52,497 bases of DNA, taken from positions 1 through 52,497 of the forward strand of contig JAKPFT010000050.1 of the NCBI GenBank assembly GCA_029551285.1, read 5' to 3'. Within the stretch, counting starts at the first letter, position 1. Each line of letters opens with the position of its first letter. The notes under the pieces are model-generated. The model was not told where the DNA came from and ran no database searches. It worked only from the letters and a program-made list of their open reading frames with translations. This document shows positions 26,664 to 35,243 of this stretch, one piece after another. The position numbers were made by a program, and so were the translations under genes. The DNA comes from a bacterium (GTDB lineage Bacteria; Ratteibacteria; UBA8468; B48-G9; DSTR01).

Positions 26664-27938
26664 ATGGTGCTGGCCATTGACAGCGGAACAACCAATACCA
26701 AGGTCTTTCTCTTTGACGAGCAGGCAAGACAAAAAGGTGTGGCCAGCCAGGCCACGCCAGGTTTTTATCCCGGGCCAGCCATGGTGGAACAACCGGCCAG
26801 CGGCTGGTGGCAGGCACTGGTTAAAGCCGCTGCCAGACTGCCTGACTGGCCTTTCTGTTTCAGGAAACACCTTTCTGGTATCGGTATCAGCAGTCAGGGT
26901 GGAACCTTCGTCTTGCTGGATAAAAATTACCAGCCGCTCCGGCCAGGCATCACCTGGCTGGACAACAGGGCGGCCTCTCTTGCCAGAGACCTCAACCGCC
27001 AGTACGGACAGGATTTCTTTTATCGGAAGACCGGCCATACCCTGGCCGGATGGGCGCCACTGGCTTTGCTGCTGTGGTTGAAACGGCACGAACCAGAGGT
27101 GATGAGGAAAACTCTCCGGGTCTCCTTTGTCTCCGACTATCTTAACTTCAAACTTACCGGCCGGTTTTTTCTGGACCATACCTCAGCCCAGATGAGTTGC
27201 CTTTACAACATCAACACCCGTCAGTGGGACCCTGAGTTGTTGAAACTGGTTGGTTTGAATGCGGAGCAACTGCCGGAAATTCTGTCAGCCGGGGCCATCG
27301 GGGGTGAGACAACCTCGCCTGGCGGCAAACAACTCGGGCTTCAGGAAGGGGTGCCGGTGGTGGCAGGCGGACACGACCAGTATTGCGCCAGCCTGGGCGC
27401 CGGTGCAGAACAAACCGGTGATATCCTTCTCTCCTGCGGGACAGCCTGGGCGCTGCTATTGACCACCAGCCGCCTGATTTTTGACCGTACCAGACGGTGG
27501 GTGCCAGGCGTCCATGTCAGAACAGAAAAATATGGACTGATGGGTGTGGTCAGTGAAGCCGGTGCTGTCCTGGACTGGGTGCGCCATAATTTCAGGATAG
27601 ACCGGAGCGGCCTGGAATCTGATTCCTGTGAGAAGATTAAGGTCAAAACTAACTTTAACCAGGACCGGGGCGCCATCACCGGACTCAGCCTTTCCACCAC
27701 GGCCAGGCAGGTCTATCTGGCTACTCTGCAATCCCTGGTGGAACAGGTTCACTCCCTTTTGAAAATTGTCCAGGACCGGGTAAGTATTAACCGTATCTAC
27801 CTGGTAGGCGGAGGGACGAGAGAACCCATGCTGCCTGGTTTGATAGAAAAAATCACTGGCCGGAAGGTTGTTGTTCCCCGGGTAGTGGAAGCAGCTGGTC
27901 GGGGAGCGGCCCTTTTAATTCTGAGAAACAAAAACTAA
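26664..27938 (+). CDS. FGGY-family carbohydrate kinase
   Basis: ATP-dependent sugar kinase of 424 residues, somewhat shorter than typical xylulokinases. Motifs in order: phosphate-1 loop VLAIDSGTTNTKVFLFD at the N-terminus; GIGISSQGGTFVLLD; TWLDNRAASLARDL, which matches the FGGY signature region; GVPVVAGGHDQYCASLGAG; GDILLSCGTAWALL as phosphate-2; and the adenosine loop YLVGGGTREPMLPGLI with VVEAAGRGAALL. It follows the isomerase by 13 bp and precedes the aminotransferase by 21 bp. It probably phosphorylates the ketose made by the isomerase. Substrate is not predictable. Confidence 0.93.
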   Translation: MVLAIDSGTTNTKVFLFDEQARQKGVASQATPGFYPGPAMVEQPASGWWQALVKAAARLPDWPFCFRKHLSGIGISSQGGTFVLLDKNYQPLRPGITWLDNRAASLARDLNRQYGQDFFYRKTGHTLAGWAPLALLLWLKRHEPEVMRKTLRVSFVSDYLNFKLTGRFFLDHTSAQMSCLYNINTRQWDPELLKLVGLNAEQLPEILSAGAIGGETTSPGGKQLGLQEGVPVVAGGHDQYCASLGAGAEQTGDILLSCGTAWALLLTTSRLIFDRTRRWVPGVHVRTEKYGLMGVVSEAGAVLDWVRHNFRIDRSGLESDSCEKIKVKTNFNQDRGAITGLSLSTTARQVYLATLQSLVEQVHSLLKIVQDRVSINRIYLVGGGTREPMLPGLIEKITGRKVVVPRVVEAAGRGAALLILRNKN

Positions 27939-27959
27939 CCAGGGAAAGGAGGAAACCAC

Positions 27960-29306
27960 ATGAGTTACTGGGCTGACATAGACCTTTCACAGGTTCCCAA
28001 AATAGTTGTGGAGCCGCCGGGTCCGAAATCTCGCCAGTATCACCAGCGGGCCAGCCGTTATTTAAAAGGATACTCAAGTCAGGTGCGTCTGTTCCCGGTA
28101 GTTTTTGAGAAAGGACACGGGGTTACCCTGACCGATGTGGACGGAAACACCTATCTTGACTTCTCTTCCGGCATCTACGTCACCAGTCTGGGCCACTGCC
28201 ATCCTAAGGTCAGCGAAGCCGTCGCCAGATATGCCCGAACCCTGATGAACTGTCACGATTTCACCACCCCAATAAAGATGCAACTTCTGGAAAAACTGGC
28301 CACGGTGTTACCACCGGGCTTAACCGGGGTGCAGTTTTACGATAGTGGCACCGCCGCGGTGGAGGCCGGTTTGCGGGCGATGCGCGCGGTAACCGGCAAT
28401 TTTGAGTTCATTTCCTTTCACCGGGACTTTCACGGCAAGACAATGGGTGCGGCCAGTTGCGCTACCGTGGACGCCACCCAGGGAATGCGCGCGCCAGGCT
28501 TCTTCTTAGTCCCCAGAGGTTACTGTTACCGGTGCGCCTTCAAATTGCATTATTTAGAATGCAACCTCCACTGTGTGGACTTTATTGAGACGGTGATTAA
28601 GAACGAGACGGCAGGCCGGCTGGCCGGTATTGTCCTGGAACCTATCCAGGGGTGGGCTGGTTCCATCGTCCCGCCGGACGGTTGGATTCAGAAAATCAGG
28701 GCCTTGTGCGATAAGTATCACCTGCTGTTAATGGCCGATGAAGTGTTAACCTGCATGGGACGCACCGGAAAGATGTTTGCCATGGAGCACTGGAACACTG
28801 TCCCTGACGTCATGACCCTGGGGAAATCGTTCGGCAACGGCTTTCCGGTAACAGCCATGGTCATTGCTGACCGTTACAAGGATGCCCTGGAAAAAATCTC
28901 GGCTTCCACCAGTTATGGCGGAAATCCTATGGCCTGCGCCGCGGCCTTAGCCTCTTTAGAGGTTATTGAAGAAGAAAAGTTGTGCCAGCACGCCGCCCAG
29001 CTGGGCGAGTATTTACTCACCCTGCTTCAGCAGATGCAGGCCAGGCATCCCCTCATCGGAGAAGTCAGGGGCAAGGGCTGCCTCTTAGGAATTGAACTGG
29101 TAAAGGATAGAAAGACAAGAGAGCCCTATGAAGAGGCCGGCCGTCTGGTTTATCAGAAAGCCTTCAGGAAAGGCCTGGCCTGGGTGCCAGCCGGTCACAT
29201 TCTCAGGCTCTCACCGCCGATTATCATGTCTAAGGAAATCGCCAGAAAAGGGCTGGAAATTATTGAAGAAGCCATTGCTGAAACCGAACGGCAACTGCTC
29301 GGATAG
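27960..29306 (+). CDS. Class III PLP-dependent aminotransferase
   Basis: A 448-residue fold-type I class III transaminase, like 4-aminobutyrate aminotransferase. An AAAGGAGG site precedes the ATG at 27960. Motifs: DVDGNTYLDFSSGIYVTSLGHCHP; FYDSGTAAVEAGLRAMRA for phosphate binding; FHRDFHGKTMGA; LLLMADEVLTCMGRTGKM with the cofactor-binding Asp; MTLGKSFGNGFPVTAMV with the Schiff-base Lys near residue 289; and STSYGGNPMACAAAL. A CYRCAF plus CNLHC pair near residue 190-205 is an unusual Cys cluster. Its place after a sugar kinase suggests that the pathway handles an amino compound or makes one from an aldehyde. Confidence 0.93.
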   Translation: MSYWADIDLSQVPKIVVEPPGPKSRQYHQRASRYLKGYSSQVRLFPVVFEKGHGVTLTDVDGNTYLDFSSGIYVTSLGHCHPKVSEAVARYARTLMNCHDFTTPIKMQLLEKLATVLPPGLTGVQFYDSGTAAVEAGLRAMRAVTGNFEFISFHRDFHGKTMGAASCATVDATQGMRAPGFFLVPRGYCYRCAFKLHYLECNLHCVDFIETVIKNETAGRLAGIVLEPIQGWAGSIVPPDGWIQKIRALCDKYHLLLMADEVLTCMGRTGKMFAMEHWNTVPDVMTLGKSFGNGFPVTAMVIADRYKDALEKISASTSYGGNPMACAAALASLEVIEEEKLCQHAAQLGEYLLTLLQQMQARHPLIGEVRGKGCLLGIELVKDRKTREPYEEAGRLVYQKAFRKGLAWVPAGHILRLSPPIIMSKEIARKGLEIIEEAIAETERQLLG

Positions 29307-29335
29307 AGTCGTGACGAAGCAGTTTTGTTCCGGAT

Positions 29336-29363
29336 TTGACACCGGCGCGGAATATGGTAGAAT
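29336..29363 (+). promoter_or_regulatory. Cold-shock gene promoter
   Basis: TTGACA (29336-29341), a 16-bp spacer and TAGAAT (29358-29363) lie 72 bp before the cold-shock ORF. The predicted leader of about 65 nt holds a GGCCA/TGGCC hairpin (29378-29397 region) and a U-rich stretch before AGGAGG, a layout that could give temperature-dependent leader folding. Confidence 0.72.
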
Positions 29364-29435
29364 AAGAGCGTCAAAATGGCCGGGCCATAGTGGCCGGGCT
29401 GGTTTTTCTTCTTCACTGTATCAGGAGGTTGTAGC

Positions 29436-29639
29436 ATGAAGGGGACTGTGAAGTGGTTTAATGAGAAGAAGGGTTATGGTTTCGTCACGACCGAGGACGG
29501 AAAGGAAGCGTTCGTTCATTTCTCGGCCATCCAGGGTGAAGGATTTAAGACCCTGCAGGAGGGTGAAACGGTCACGTTTGACATTGAGGAAGGACCGAAG
29601 GGTCCCAAAGCGGTCAACGTGGTCAGGCAGCAGGGTTAA
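29436..29639 (+). CDS. CspA-family cold-shock protein
   Basis: A 67-residue single-stranded nucleic-acid-binding OB-fold protein that acts as an RNA chaperone. It begins [17 protein letters not shown], with RNP1 KGYGFV and RNP2 AFVHFSAI, and ends [10 protein letters not shown]. Length is exactly typical. AGGAGG lies 7 bp before the ATG. It is monocistronic, with its own promoter and a strong hairpin between it and convergent uvrB. Confidence 0.97.
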   Translation: MKGTVKWFNEKKGYGFVTTEDGKEAFVHFSAIQGEGFKTLQEGETVTFDIEEGPKGPKAVNVVRQQG

Positions 29640-29755
29640 ATCTATAACTGCCTTTGAAGTTGCTGGACAAGCAGGCAAAAAGACGTCAGGAATACCGTAG
29701 AACAAGCCGCAGTATCTCCCGCGTCTTAAACACCTGTTACCTGTGCTGCTTCGGG

Positions 29756-29827
29756 GGAAACAGGAAACCTGGCTTGCAAGAAAGGAGTGGTCTGCGTTTA
29801 CACGCAGGCCACTCCTGCCCTGTTTCC
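29756..29827. terminator. Nested stem-loop between convergent csp and uvrB
   Basis: An outer 9-bp perfect stem (GGAAACAGG at 29756-29764 with CCTGTTTCC at 29819-29827) encloses an inner 15-bp stem (29783-29797 with 29802-29816, one G-T pair, loop TTAC). It sits in the 198-bp gap between the convergent genes. A pyrimidine-rich TTTCTT follows the inner stem on the minus strand, but there is no long T run on either strand. A bidirectional terminator or transcript-end stabiliser is the simplest reading; a small structured RNA is possible. Confidence 0.6.
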
Positions 29828-29837
29828 GGGAAAAACC

Positions 29838-31838
29838 TTACTTTTCTTCCTTGAGTTTCTTAAGCCTGTCCCGGTAGTAAATGGCTTCTTCAAAATCTAA
29901 GCGTCTGGCTGCGGCCATCATTTTCTTATCCAGAAGTTTAATCAGCCGGGCCACATCCCTGCCGTAGAACTCCTCTTCCTCCCTCAGCCGCTTCTCTTCG
30001 CTTTTCTTTTTAGAACCAATGATTTCCGCAAGACTTTGCTGGATGGGTTTTTCCACCGAACGAGGTGTAATGTGGTGAAGCCGGTTGTACTCCATCTGCA
30101 GTTTCCGCCGCCGTTCTGTTTCCTGGATGGCGGCTTTCATGGAATCAGTGATACGGTCCGCGTACATGACCACCTCGCCGTCCACGCTCCGGGCAGCGCG
30201 ACCGGCAATCTGTATGAGAGAGGTCTCGGAACGAAGGAAACCTTCCTTATCCGCGTCTAAAATAGCCACCAGGCTCACCTCCGGCAGGTCCAGACCTTCC
30301 CGCAAGAGATTGATGCCGACCAGAACATCAAACCTGGCTTCCCGCAAGCCTTTCAGAATTTCCACTCGTTCCAGGGTGTCAATTTCGTAATGGAGGTAAT
30401 GCACCTTAATCTTGAAGTCCTTGAGAAATTCGGCAATTTCTTCCGCCAGATGTTTGGAAACAGTGATGACCAGGCACCTCTGTTTCTTTTTTACCCGTTC
30501 CTGGATGCGACTGATCAGGTCATCAATCTGGTGCCGAGTCGGACACACGGTGATGGCCGGGTCAACCAGTCCGGTGGGACGAATAATCTGCTCCGCTACC
30601 AGAGGGGAAGGTTCGCCTAACCTTTTTACTCCGCATTTTTCCAGTTCGTACCGTCCAGGCGTGGCGGAAACAAAGATAACCTGATTCACCAGTCTTTCAA
30701 ATTCTTCAAAGGTCAGCGGCCGGTTATCCAGGGCTGAAGGCAAACGAAAGCCAAATTCTACCAGGGTTTCTTTGCGGGAACGGTCCCCGTGGTACATGCC
30801 CCGTATCTGCGGCACCGTGACATGGGACTCGTCAATAAAGATAAGATAGTCATCAGGAAAATAGTCCAGAAGAACTTCAGGCCGTTCCCCGGGTAACCGT
30901 CCGGCCAGGTGCCGGCTGTAGTTTTCAATGCCATGACAGTAACCCAATTCCCTCAGCATCTCCAGGTCATACTCGGTCCGCATCTTCAGCCTTTCCGCTT
31001 CCAGGTTCTTGCCCTGAGTTTTCAATTGTTCCAGACGCTCTTTCAGTTCTTCTCGGATACTAAGCATGGCCCGTTCTAATTTATCCCGGGGAGTGACAAA
31101 ATGCTTGGCGGGATAAATCTCTATCTCTTCCATTTTTTCTATGGCCTTCCCGGTGAAAACCTCAAACCTTTCCAGGGCCGTCACTTCATCACCCACCAGG
31201 GTTATCCTGACCCCTGTTTCCTCGTAAGCCGGAATCACTTCCACATTCTGACCGCGGACGCGAAAACTACCCCGTTTCAGGTCAAAATCATTCCGCTGGT
31301 ACTGGATTTCCACCAGTCTTCTCAAGATAGAACGGCGGTCCACTGGCTGACCCAGGCTAAGGTGGAGCATCATCGCCCGATGGTCTTCCGGACTGCCGAT
31401 GGGGTAGATGCAGGAGACGCTGGCGACAACAATTACATCCCGGGCGGAAAGAACCGCGCTGGTGGCCGCCAGACGCAACCGGTCAATATCTTCGTTGATG
31501 GCTGCATCTTTTTCAATGTAAGTATCAGTTTCGGGGATATAGGCTTCAGGCTGATAATAGTCGTAATAACTGACGAAGTACCGGACACGATTGTAAGGGA
31601 AAAACTGACGGAATTCTCCAAAAAGTTGAGCGGCCAGAGTCTTGTTGTGGGAAATCACCAGCACCGGCCGGTTGACCGCGGCAATCACACTGGCCATGGT
31701 GTAGGTCTTGCCGCTGCCGGTGACCCCCAAAAGAGTCTGGTAGCGTTCACCCTGTTGCAGGTTCCTGATGAGTTTTTCTATGGCCCCGGGCTGGTCACCT
31801 GCTGGCCGAAAATCAGAAACGAGTTTAAATTCATTCAC
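29838..31838 (-). CDS. uvrB: UvrB, excinuclease ABC subunit B
   Basis: DNA-damage verification helicase-like subunit of nucleotide excision repair; 666 residues, the usual length. The start is GTG at 31838 (reads MNEFKLVSDFRPAGDQPGAI) with GAGGG upstream. Walker A is TLLGVTGSGKTYTMA (about 35-49), the beta-hairpin region has YYDYYQPEAYIPETDTYIEK, the DEAD-like box is IDESHVT, motif VI is QIAGRAARSVDG, and the C-terminal UVR domain ends RLDFEEAIYYRDRLKKLKEE. It follows the rhomboid gene by 12 bp and is probably co-transcribed with it. Confidence 0.98.
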   Translation of the reverse strand: MNEFKLVSDFRPAGDQPGAIEKLIRNLQQGERYQTLLGVTGSGKTYTMASVIAAVNRPVLVISHNKTLAAQLFGEFRQFFPYNRVRYFVSYYDYYQPEAYIPETDTYIEKDAAINEDIDRLRLAATSAVLSARDVIVVASVSCIYPIGSPEDHRAMMLHLSLGQPVDRRSILRRLVEIQYQRNDFDLKRGSFRVRGQNVEVIPAYEETGVRITLVGDEVTALERFEVFTGKAIEKMEEIEIYPAKHFVTPRDKLERAMLSIREELKERLEQLKTQGKNLEAERLKMRTEYDLEMLRELGYCHGIENYSRHLAGRLPGERPEVLLDYFPDDYLIFIDESHVTVPQIRGMYHGDRSRKETLVEFGFRLPSALDNRPLTFEEFERLVNQVIFVSATPGRYELEKCGVKRLGEPSPLVAEQIIRPTGLVDPAITVCPTRHQIDDLISRIQERVKKKQRCLVITVSKHLAEEIAEFLKDFKIKVHYLHYEIDTLERVEILKGLREARFDVLVGINLLREGLDLPEVSLVAILDADKEGFLRSETSLIQIAGRAARSVDGEVVMYADRITDSMKAAIQETERRRKLQMEYNRLHHITPRSVEKPIQQSLAEIIGSKKKSEEKRLREEEEFYGRDVARLIKLLDKKMMAAARRLDFEEAIYYRDRLKKLKEEK

Positions 31839-31850
31839 GTTTGCTATCCC

Positions 31851-33011
31851 TCAGGTTGACTGCACCCTGTCAGCGGTGCCGACCATCTTTTCTGGCAGTT
31901 CTTTCTCCAGACAGAACTTGGCTTCCTCATAGACATCGCTGTAAGGATAAAATAGAACCACCTGCCGCAAAGCATTCTTGGCTTTCTCGTAATCTCCTTC
32001 ATTCAGAAAATGCTTTCCGAGGAAAAACAGAATATTATCGGCCAGTTTACTGTACGGGTAGCGCCGCATGAAATTCTGGCAGGCCGCCGCAGCCGCCTGT
32101 TTCTTTCCCTGCCTTTCCAGCGATTCAGCCAGTTGATACTGCCACCTTTCCGGCAGGGTAAGTTGCGGATCTTCCCGGAGCAGTTTTTCGTAAAGTTCGC
32201 CGGCCGCGACCCGGTCATCCTCCATCAGAGCGATAAGTTCATCACTCCTGGATTTTAGACTGGCTTCCTGCTCAAAGGTGAGCGCAGCTGTTTTCGGTCC
32301 TCCCAGGAGTTGCTCCAGGGCATGCCGGCCTTCAGCCACCAGAGCATAGCGCCTGGCTTCCTGGAAGAGCCGGACACCAGAGGCAACAACGGCTCCGAAA
32401 AGAAAACCACTCAGATGGGCGGCAAAGGCTACTGAACTGCGAGCCATTTCCCGGGCGACCAGCAAACTGGAAAGAGCCTGCTGGAGAAACCACAGAGCCA
32501 GCCAGAAGCCAGCATAGAGTTCAAACTCTCCCACCCGCAGAAAGATGAAAAGAATTAAATATTTAAAGGTAATCCGACTCTTCGGGAAGAGTACGGCATA
32601 GGCACCCAGCACACCGGCAATCGCTCCGGAAGCGCCAATGGTGGGGACCCCGGCGTATCTTGCCGGAATCATCACCGAATAAAGAACAGAAGCAAAAACT
32701 CCAGCACTAAGGTAAAAGATAAGAAACCTGCCATGGCCCCACCGGTCCTCAAGATTATCTCCCAGCAACCAGAGATACCACATGTTGAAGCCCAGGTGAA
32801 GCAAGCCGCCGTGCAGAAACATAGAGGTCAGCAGGGTACCCGGCGCAAAAACAGAGGGGGTAAACCCGTATTTCTTAACAATTGCGTTATACTCAGGACC
32901 TCTGAACCCGAAGACAAAATAAACCAGACAGTTGACCAGGATAATCGCCAGAACCATCCCGGGAAATCTTTTGACTCCGTACTCATCGCGCACCGGAAAG
33001 AAGAAAAACAT
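31851..33011 (-). CDS. Rhomboid-family intramembrane serine protease with C-terminal TPR-like extension
   Basis: Inner-membrane protease of 386 residues. Six hydrophobic segments lie in residues about 15-220. HGGLLHLGFNMWYLWLLGDNLED is the loop-1/TM2 signature (His and Asn), the catalytic Ser is in GASGAIAGVLGAY (about residue 121), and the catalytic His is in AFAAHLSGFLFGAV (about residue 193). The last 160 residues are soluble and helical with a TPR-like end (ADNILFFLGKHFLNEGDYEK). The start is only about 3 nt after a predicted transcription start, so the message may be nearly leaderless. Confidence 0.93.
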   Translation of the reverse strand: MFFFFPVRDEYGVKRFPGMVLAIILVNCLVYFVFGFRGPEYNAIVKKYGFTPSVFAPGTLLTSMFLHGGLLHLGFNMWYLWLLGDNLEDRWGHGRFLIFYLSAGVFASVLYSVMIPARYAGVPTIGASGAIAGVLGAYAVLFPKSRITFKYLILFIFLRVGEFELYAGFWLALWFLQQALSSLLVAREMARSSVAFAAHLSGFLFGAVVASGVRLFQEARRYALVAEGRHALEQLLGGPKTAALTFEQEASLKSRSDELIALMEDDRVAAGELYEKLLREDPQLTLPERWQYQLAESLERQGKKQAAAAACQNFMRRYPYSKLADNILFFLGKHFLNEGDYEKAKNALRQVVLFYPYSDVYEEAKFCLEKELPEKMVGTADRVQST

Positions 33012-33020
33012 ACCGGTTCT

Positions 33021-33049
33021 ATTTTAGAATGATTTCCTCCCGCCAGCAA
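33021..33049 (-). promoter_or_regulatory. Possible promoter for rhomboid-uvrB
   Basis: Minus strand TTGCTG (33049-33044), 17-bp spacer, TAAAAT (33026-33021), placed just before the rhomboid start. It is divergent from, and 12 bp away from, the deacetylase promoter. The very short leader is unusual, hence moderate confidence. Confidence 0.4.
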
Positions 33050-33061
33050 CCAGCCTTTTGC

Positions 33062-33090
33062 TTGACTTTCTGCGGGGAACTGATTATACT
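33062..33090 (+). promoter_or_regulatory. Promoter for the PIG-L deacetylase gene
   Basis: TTGACT (33062-33067), a 17-bp spacer and TATACT (33085-33090). The predicted leader is about 70 nt and ends with CGAGGTG before the ATG at 33168. Confidence 0.68.
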
Positions 33091-33167
33091 GCCTGCTGCA
33101 TTCATCCAGGGCAAGTGAAGAAAAAACGCGGATTTTCATCCAGTCAAACTATTTAGCGAGGTGCATC

Positions 33168-33965
33168 ATGGAAAAATGTGTCATGGCGATTGGTTGTCAC
33201 CCTGACGATATTGAGTTTATGATGGCCGGCACGCTTATCCTGCTGAAAGAGGCAGGCTGGCAGGTCCACTACATGAATGTCGCCAATGGTTCCTGCGGGA
33301 CAGCCCGCCACTCCCGGGAAGAAATCATTGCCATCAGAGGAGAGGAAGCCAGGCAGGCCGCGGCTTTCATCGGTGCGGTCTTTCATCCGAGTCTGGTTGA
33401 TGACCTTGATGTCTATTACGAACGGAAGACCTTAGCCCGGCTGACAGCGGTCATCCGTCAGGTCCAGCCGAAAATTATTCTCACTCATTCTCCCGTGGAA
33501 TATATGGAGGACCATTCCAATACCTGCCGTCTGACGGTAACCGCTGCCTTTTGCCGTGGCATGCGCAACTTCAGGACCGAACCGGAAGTACCGCCCACCA
33601 GCCAGCCAGTGACCATCTACCACGCTCTGCCCTACGGTCTGAGAAATCCCCTGCGGCAGAGGGTGCGGGCCGGACTCTATATTGACATTTCCCCGGTTCT
33701 GGAAAAGAAAAAGGAAATGCTTGCCCTGCACCGCAGTCAGAAAGAATGGCTGGATGTCAGTCAGGGACTTGATGCCTACCTCAAGGCCATGGTGGACATC
33801 TGTCGCGAGGTTGGCCGTCTTTCCAGACGCTTTACTTATGCGGAAGGCTGGCGCCGCCACCTTCACTACGGCTTCTGCGGGGAAAATGACGACCCTCTGA
33901 GCGAAGCCCTTGGAGAAAAAGCCTTCGTTGACCCTGACTATGAAGCGACTCTTGAGGAAGGCTAG
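33168..33965 (+). CDS. PIG-L / LmbE-family N-acyl deacetylase
   Basis: Zinc-dependent deacetylase of 265 residues, usually acting on N-acetylglucosamine-type groups. The metal-binding and catalytic signature is MAIGCHPDDIEFMMAGT (His-Pro-Asp-Asp, about residues 10-13), followed by SREEIIAIRGEEARQAAAFIGA, the substrate Arg/Glu helix. The third metal ligand region is EYMEDHSNTCRLTVTAA (His about 115). Standard length and order. It is a single gene with its own promoter, convergent with rnfA. The neighbouring Gfo/Idh oxidoreductases hint at sugar metabolism, but the substrate is not known. Confidence 0.93.
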   Translation: MEKCVMAIGCHPDDIEFMMAGTLILLKEAGWQVHYMNVANGSCGTARHSREEIIAIRGEEARQAAAFIGAVFHPSLVDDLDVYYERKTLARLTAVIRQVQPKIILTHSPVEYMEDHSNTCRLTVTAAFCRGMRNFRTEPEVPPTSQPVTIYHALPYGLRNPLRQRVRAGLYIDISPVLEKKKEMLALHRSQKEWLDVSQGLDAYLKAMVDICREVGRLSRRFTYAEGWRRHLHYGFCGENDDPLSEALGEKAFVDPDYEATLEEG

Positions 33966-34053
33966 CTCGGTCCACAAAGCAGGTCTCTACAACTTAGTCC
34001 CTTCAGGCAGATAATTTTGCCCGGGCGGGCAGCGACTGGTAACAGCACTCCGG

Positions 34054-34644
34054 TTACAGTTTGAACAGACCCTTGAAACCAAGGAAAGCCAGGGACATCA
34101 AACTGGCCGTGATGAAGGCGATGGGCACACCCTGAAATGACTTCGCCACCGGCGCGCTGTTGACCCTCTCTCTGAGACCGGCGAAAAGAAGAATGGCCAG
34201 ACAGTAACCTCCGGAAACACCCAGGGCATAGACGACATTCTGGACGAAGTTCAACTGGTAATCAATCCCCAAGAAAGCGGCCGCTAAGATGGCGCAGTTG
34301 GTGGTGATTAACGGCAGATAAATACCCAGTGCCCGGTAAAGGGCCGGCGATTTTTTCCTGATGATGATTTCTTCAAACTGCACCAGGGAAGCGATGGTCA
34401 GGATGAAGGTTGCCGTGCGCAGATATTCCAGATGAAGCGGAATCAGAAGGTAATGGTAAACCGCCCAGCTCACCGAGGAAGACATCACCATAACGAAAAC
34501 AACGGCCAGCCCCATCCCCAGGGAAGCCGTCAGACTGTTAGACAGCCCGAAAAAGGAGCAAAGCGCAATAAACTTGATGAGCAGAATGTTGTTGACCAGG
34601 AAGGCCGAAAGAAAAATCAAGCCTAAATTCAATTGATTCAACAT
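34054..34644 (-). CDS. rnfA: RnfA, membrane subunit of the Rnf ferredoxin:NAD oxidoreductase
   Basis: A 196-residue inner-membrane protein with six hydrophobic helices. Signatures: LIFLSAFLVNNILLIKF, ALCSFFGLSNSLTASLGMG, and PLITTNCAILAAAFLG, in which the Cys is the conserved residue of the RnfA/E family. It is the last gene of the rnf operon and its start overlaps the rnfE end by 7 bp. Downstream there is only a convergent deacetylase gene, not the rnfB expected in the common rnfCDGEAB order. A small inverted repeat (GTAAC/GTTAC) overlaps its stop. Confidence 0.96.
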   Translation of the reverse strand: MLNQLNLGLIFLSAFLVNNILLIKFIALCSFFGLSNSLTASLGMGLAVVFVMVMSSSVSWAVYHYLLIPLHLEYLRTATFILTIASLVQFEEIIIRKKSPALYRALGIYLPLITTNCAILAAAFLGIDYQLNFVQNVVYALGVSGGYCLAILLFAGLRERVNSAPVAKSFQGVPIAFITASLMSLAFLGFKGLFKL

Positions 34645-35243
34645 TTTTTCCTCCGGTCCAGACTATTTTTCAGGGCGATCAGGAAACCTAATACCAGAAA
34701 GGCGCCGGGCGGCAAAATCATAATGAGAAAGGGCTGGTAGTTCTGACCGAACAGTTTCAGCGGTCCCAGGGTCCCGTTACCCAATCCTTCGCGAATCACC
34801 GCCATAAGGACGATGATCAGCGTGAAACCCAGCCCCATGCCCAGCCCGTCCAGCAAGGAATTAAGCACATTGTTTCTGGAAGCAAAAGCCTCGGCGCGGC
34901 CCAAAACAATGCAGTTGACCACGATCAGCGGCAGAAAGACGCCCAGGTTTCTCTTCAGTTCCGGCAGGTAGGCCGCCAGGGTATAGTCGGTAATGGTCCC
35001 AAAGGTGGCGATGATAACGATAAAAACTGGAATTCTAACCTGGTTGGGCACCAGCCGCCGCAAACAGGAAATCATCAGATTGGAACCCAGCAGAACAAAG
35101 GTAAAAGCCGCTCCCATGCCCAGGGAATCAGTCACCGAACTGGAAATTGCCAGCAGGGGACACAGCCCCAGCATCAGAGCGAGCACAGGATTTTCCTTCC
35201 AGAGGCCATTGGAGAAACTCTGCCACTGAATCAATTTTTTCAT
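34638..35243 (-). CDS. rnfE: RnfE, membrane subunit of the Rnf complex
   Basis: A 201-residue homologue of RnfA with the same fold in opposite membrane orientation. Signatures are GLWKENPVLALMLGLCPLLAISSSV, SLGMGAAFTFVLLGSN and LPLIVVNCIVLGRAEAFASRN. The start ATG overlaps the rnfG stop (ATGA). Ends in a short basic tail. Confidence 0.96.
   Translation of the reverse strand: MKKLIQWQSFSNGLWKENPVLALMLGLCPLLAISSSVTDSLGMGAAFTFVLLGSNLMISCLRRLVPNQVRIPVFIVIIATFGTITDYTLAAYLPELKRNLGVFLPLIVVNCIVLGRAEAFASRNNVLNSLLDGLGMGLGFTLIIVLMAVIREGLGNGTLGPLKLFGQNYQPFLIMILPPGAFLVLGFLIALKNSLDRRKKC

Noticed and set aside
29654-29854. A 66-codon frame downstream of the cold-shock gene
   Set aside because: No ribosome site, crosses the nested hairpin and enters uvrB; peptide composition is not protein-like.
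33966-34053. Rho-independent terminator between the deacetylase gene and rnfA
   Set aside because: Short inverted repeats exist (TGCCC/GGGCA and GTAAC/GTTAC), but neither strand has a following T run, so I did not list one.
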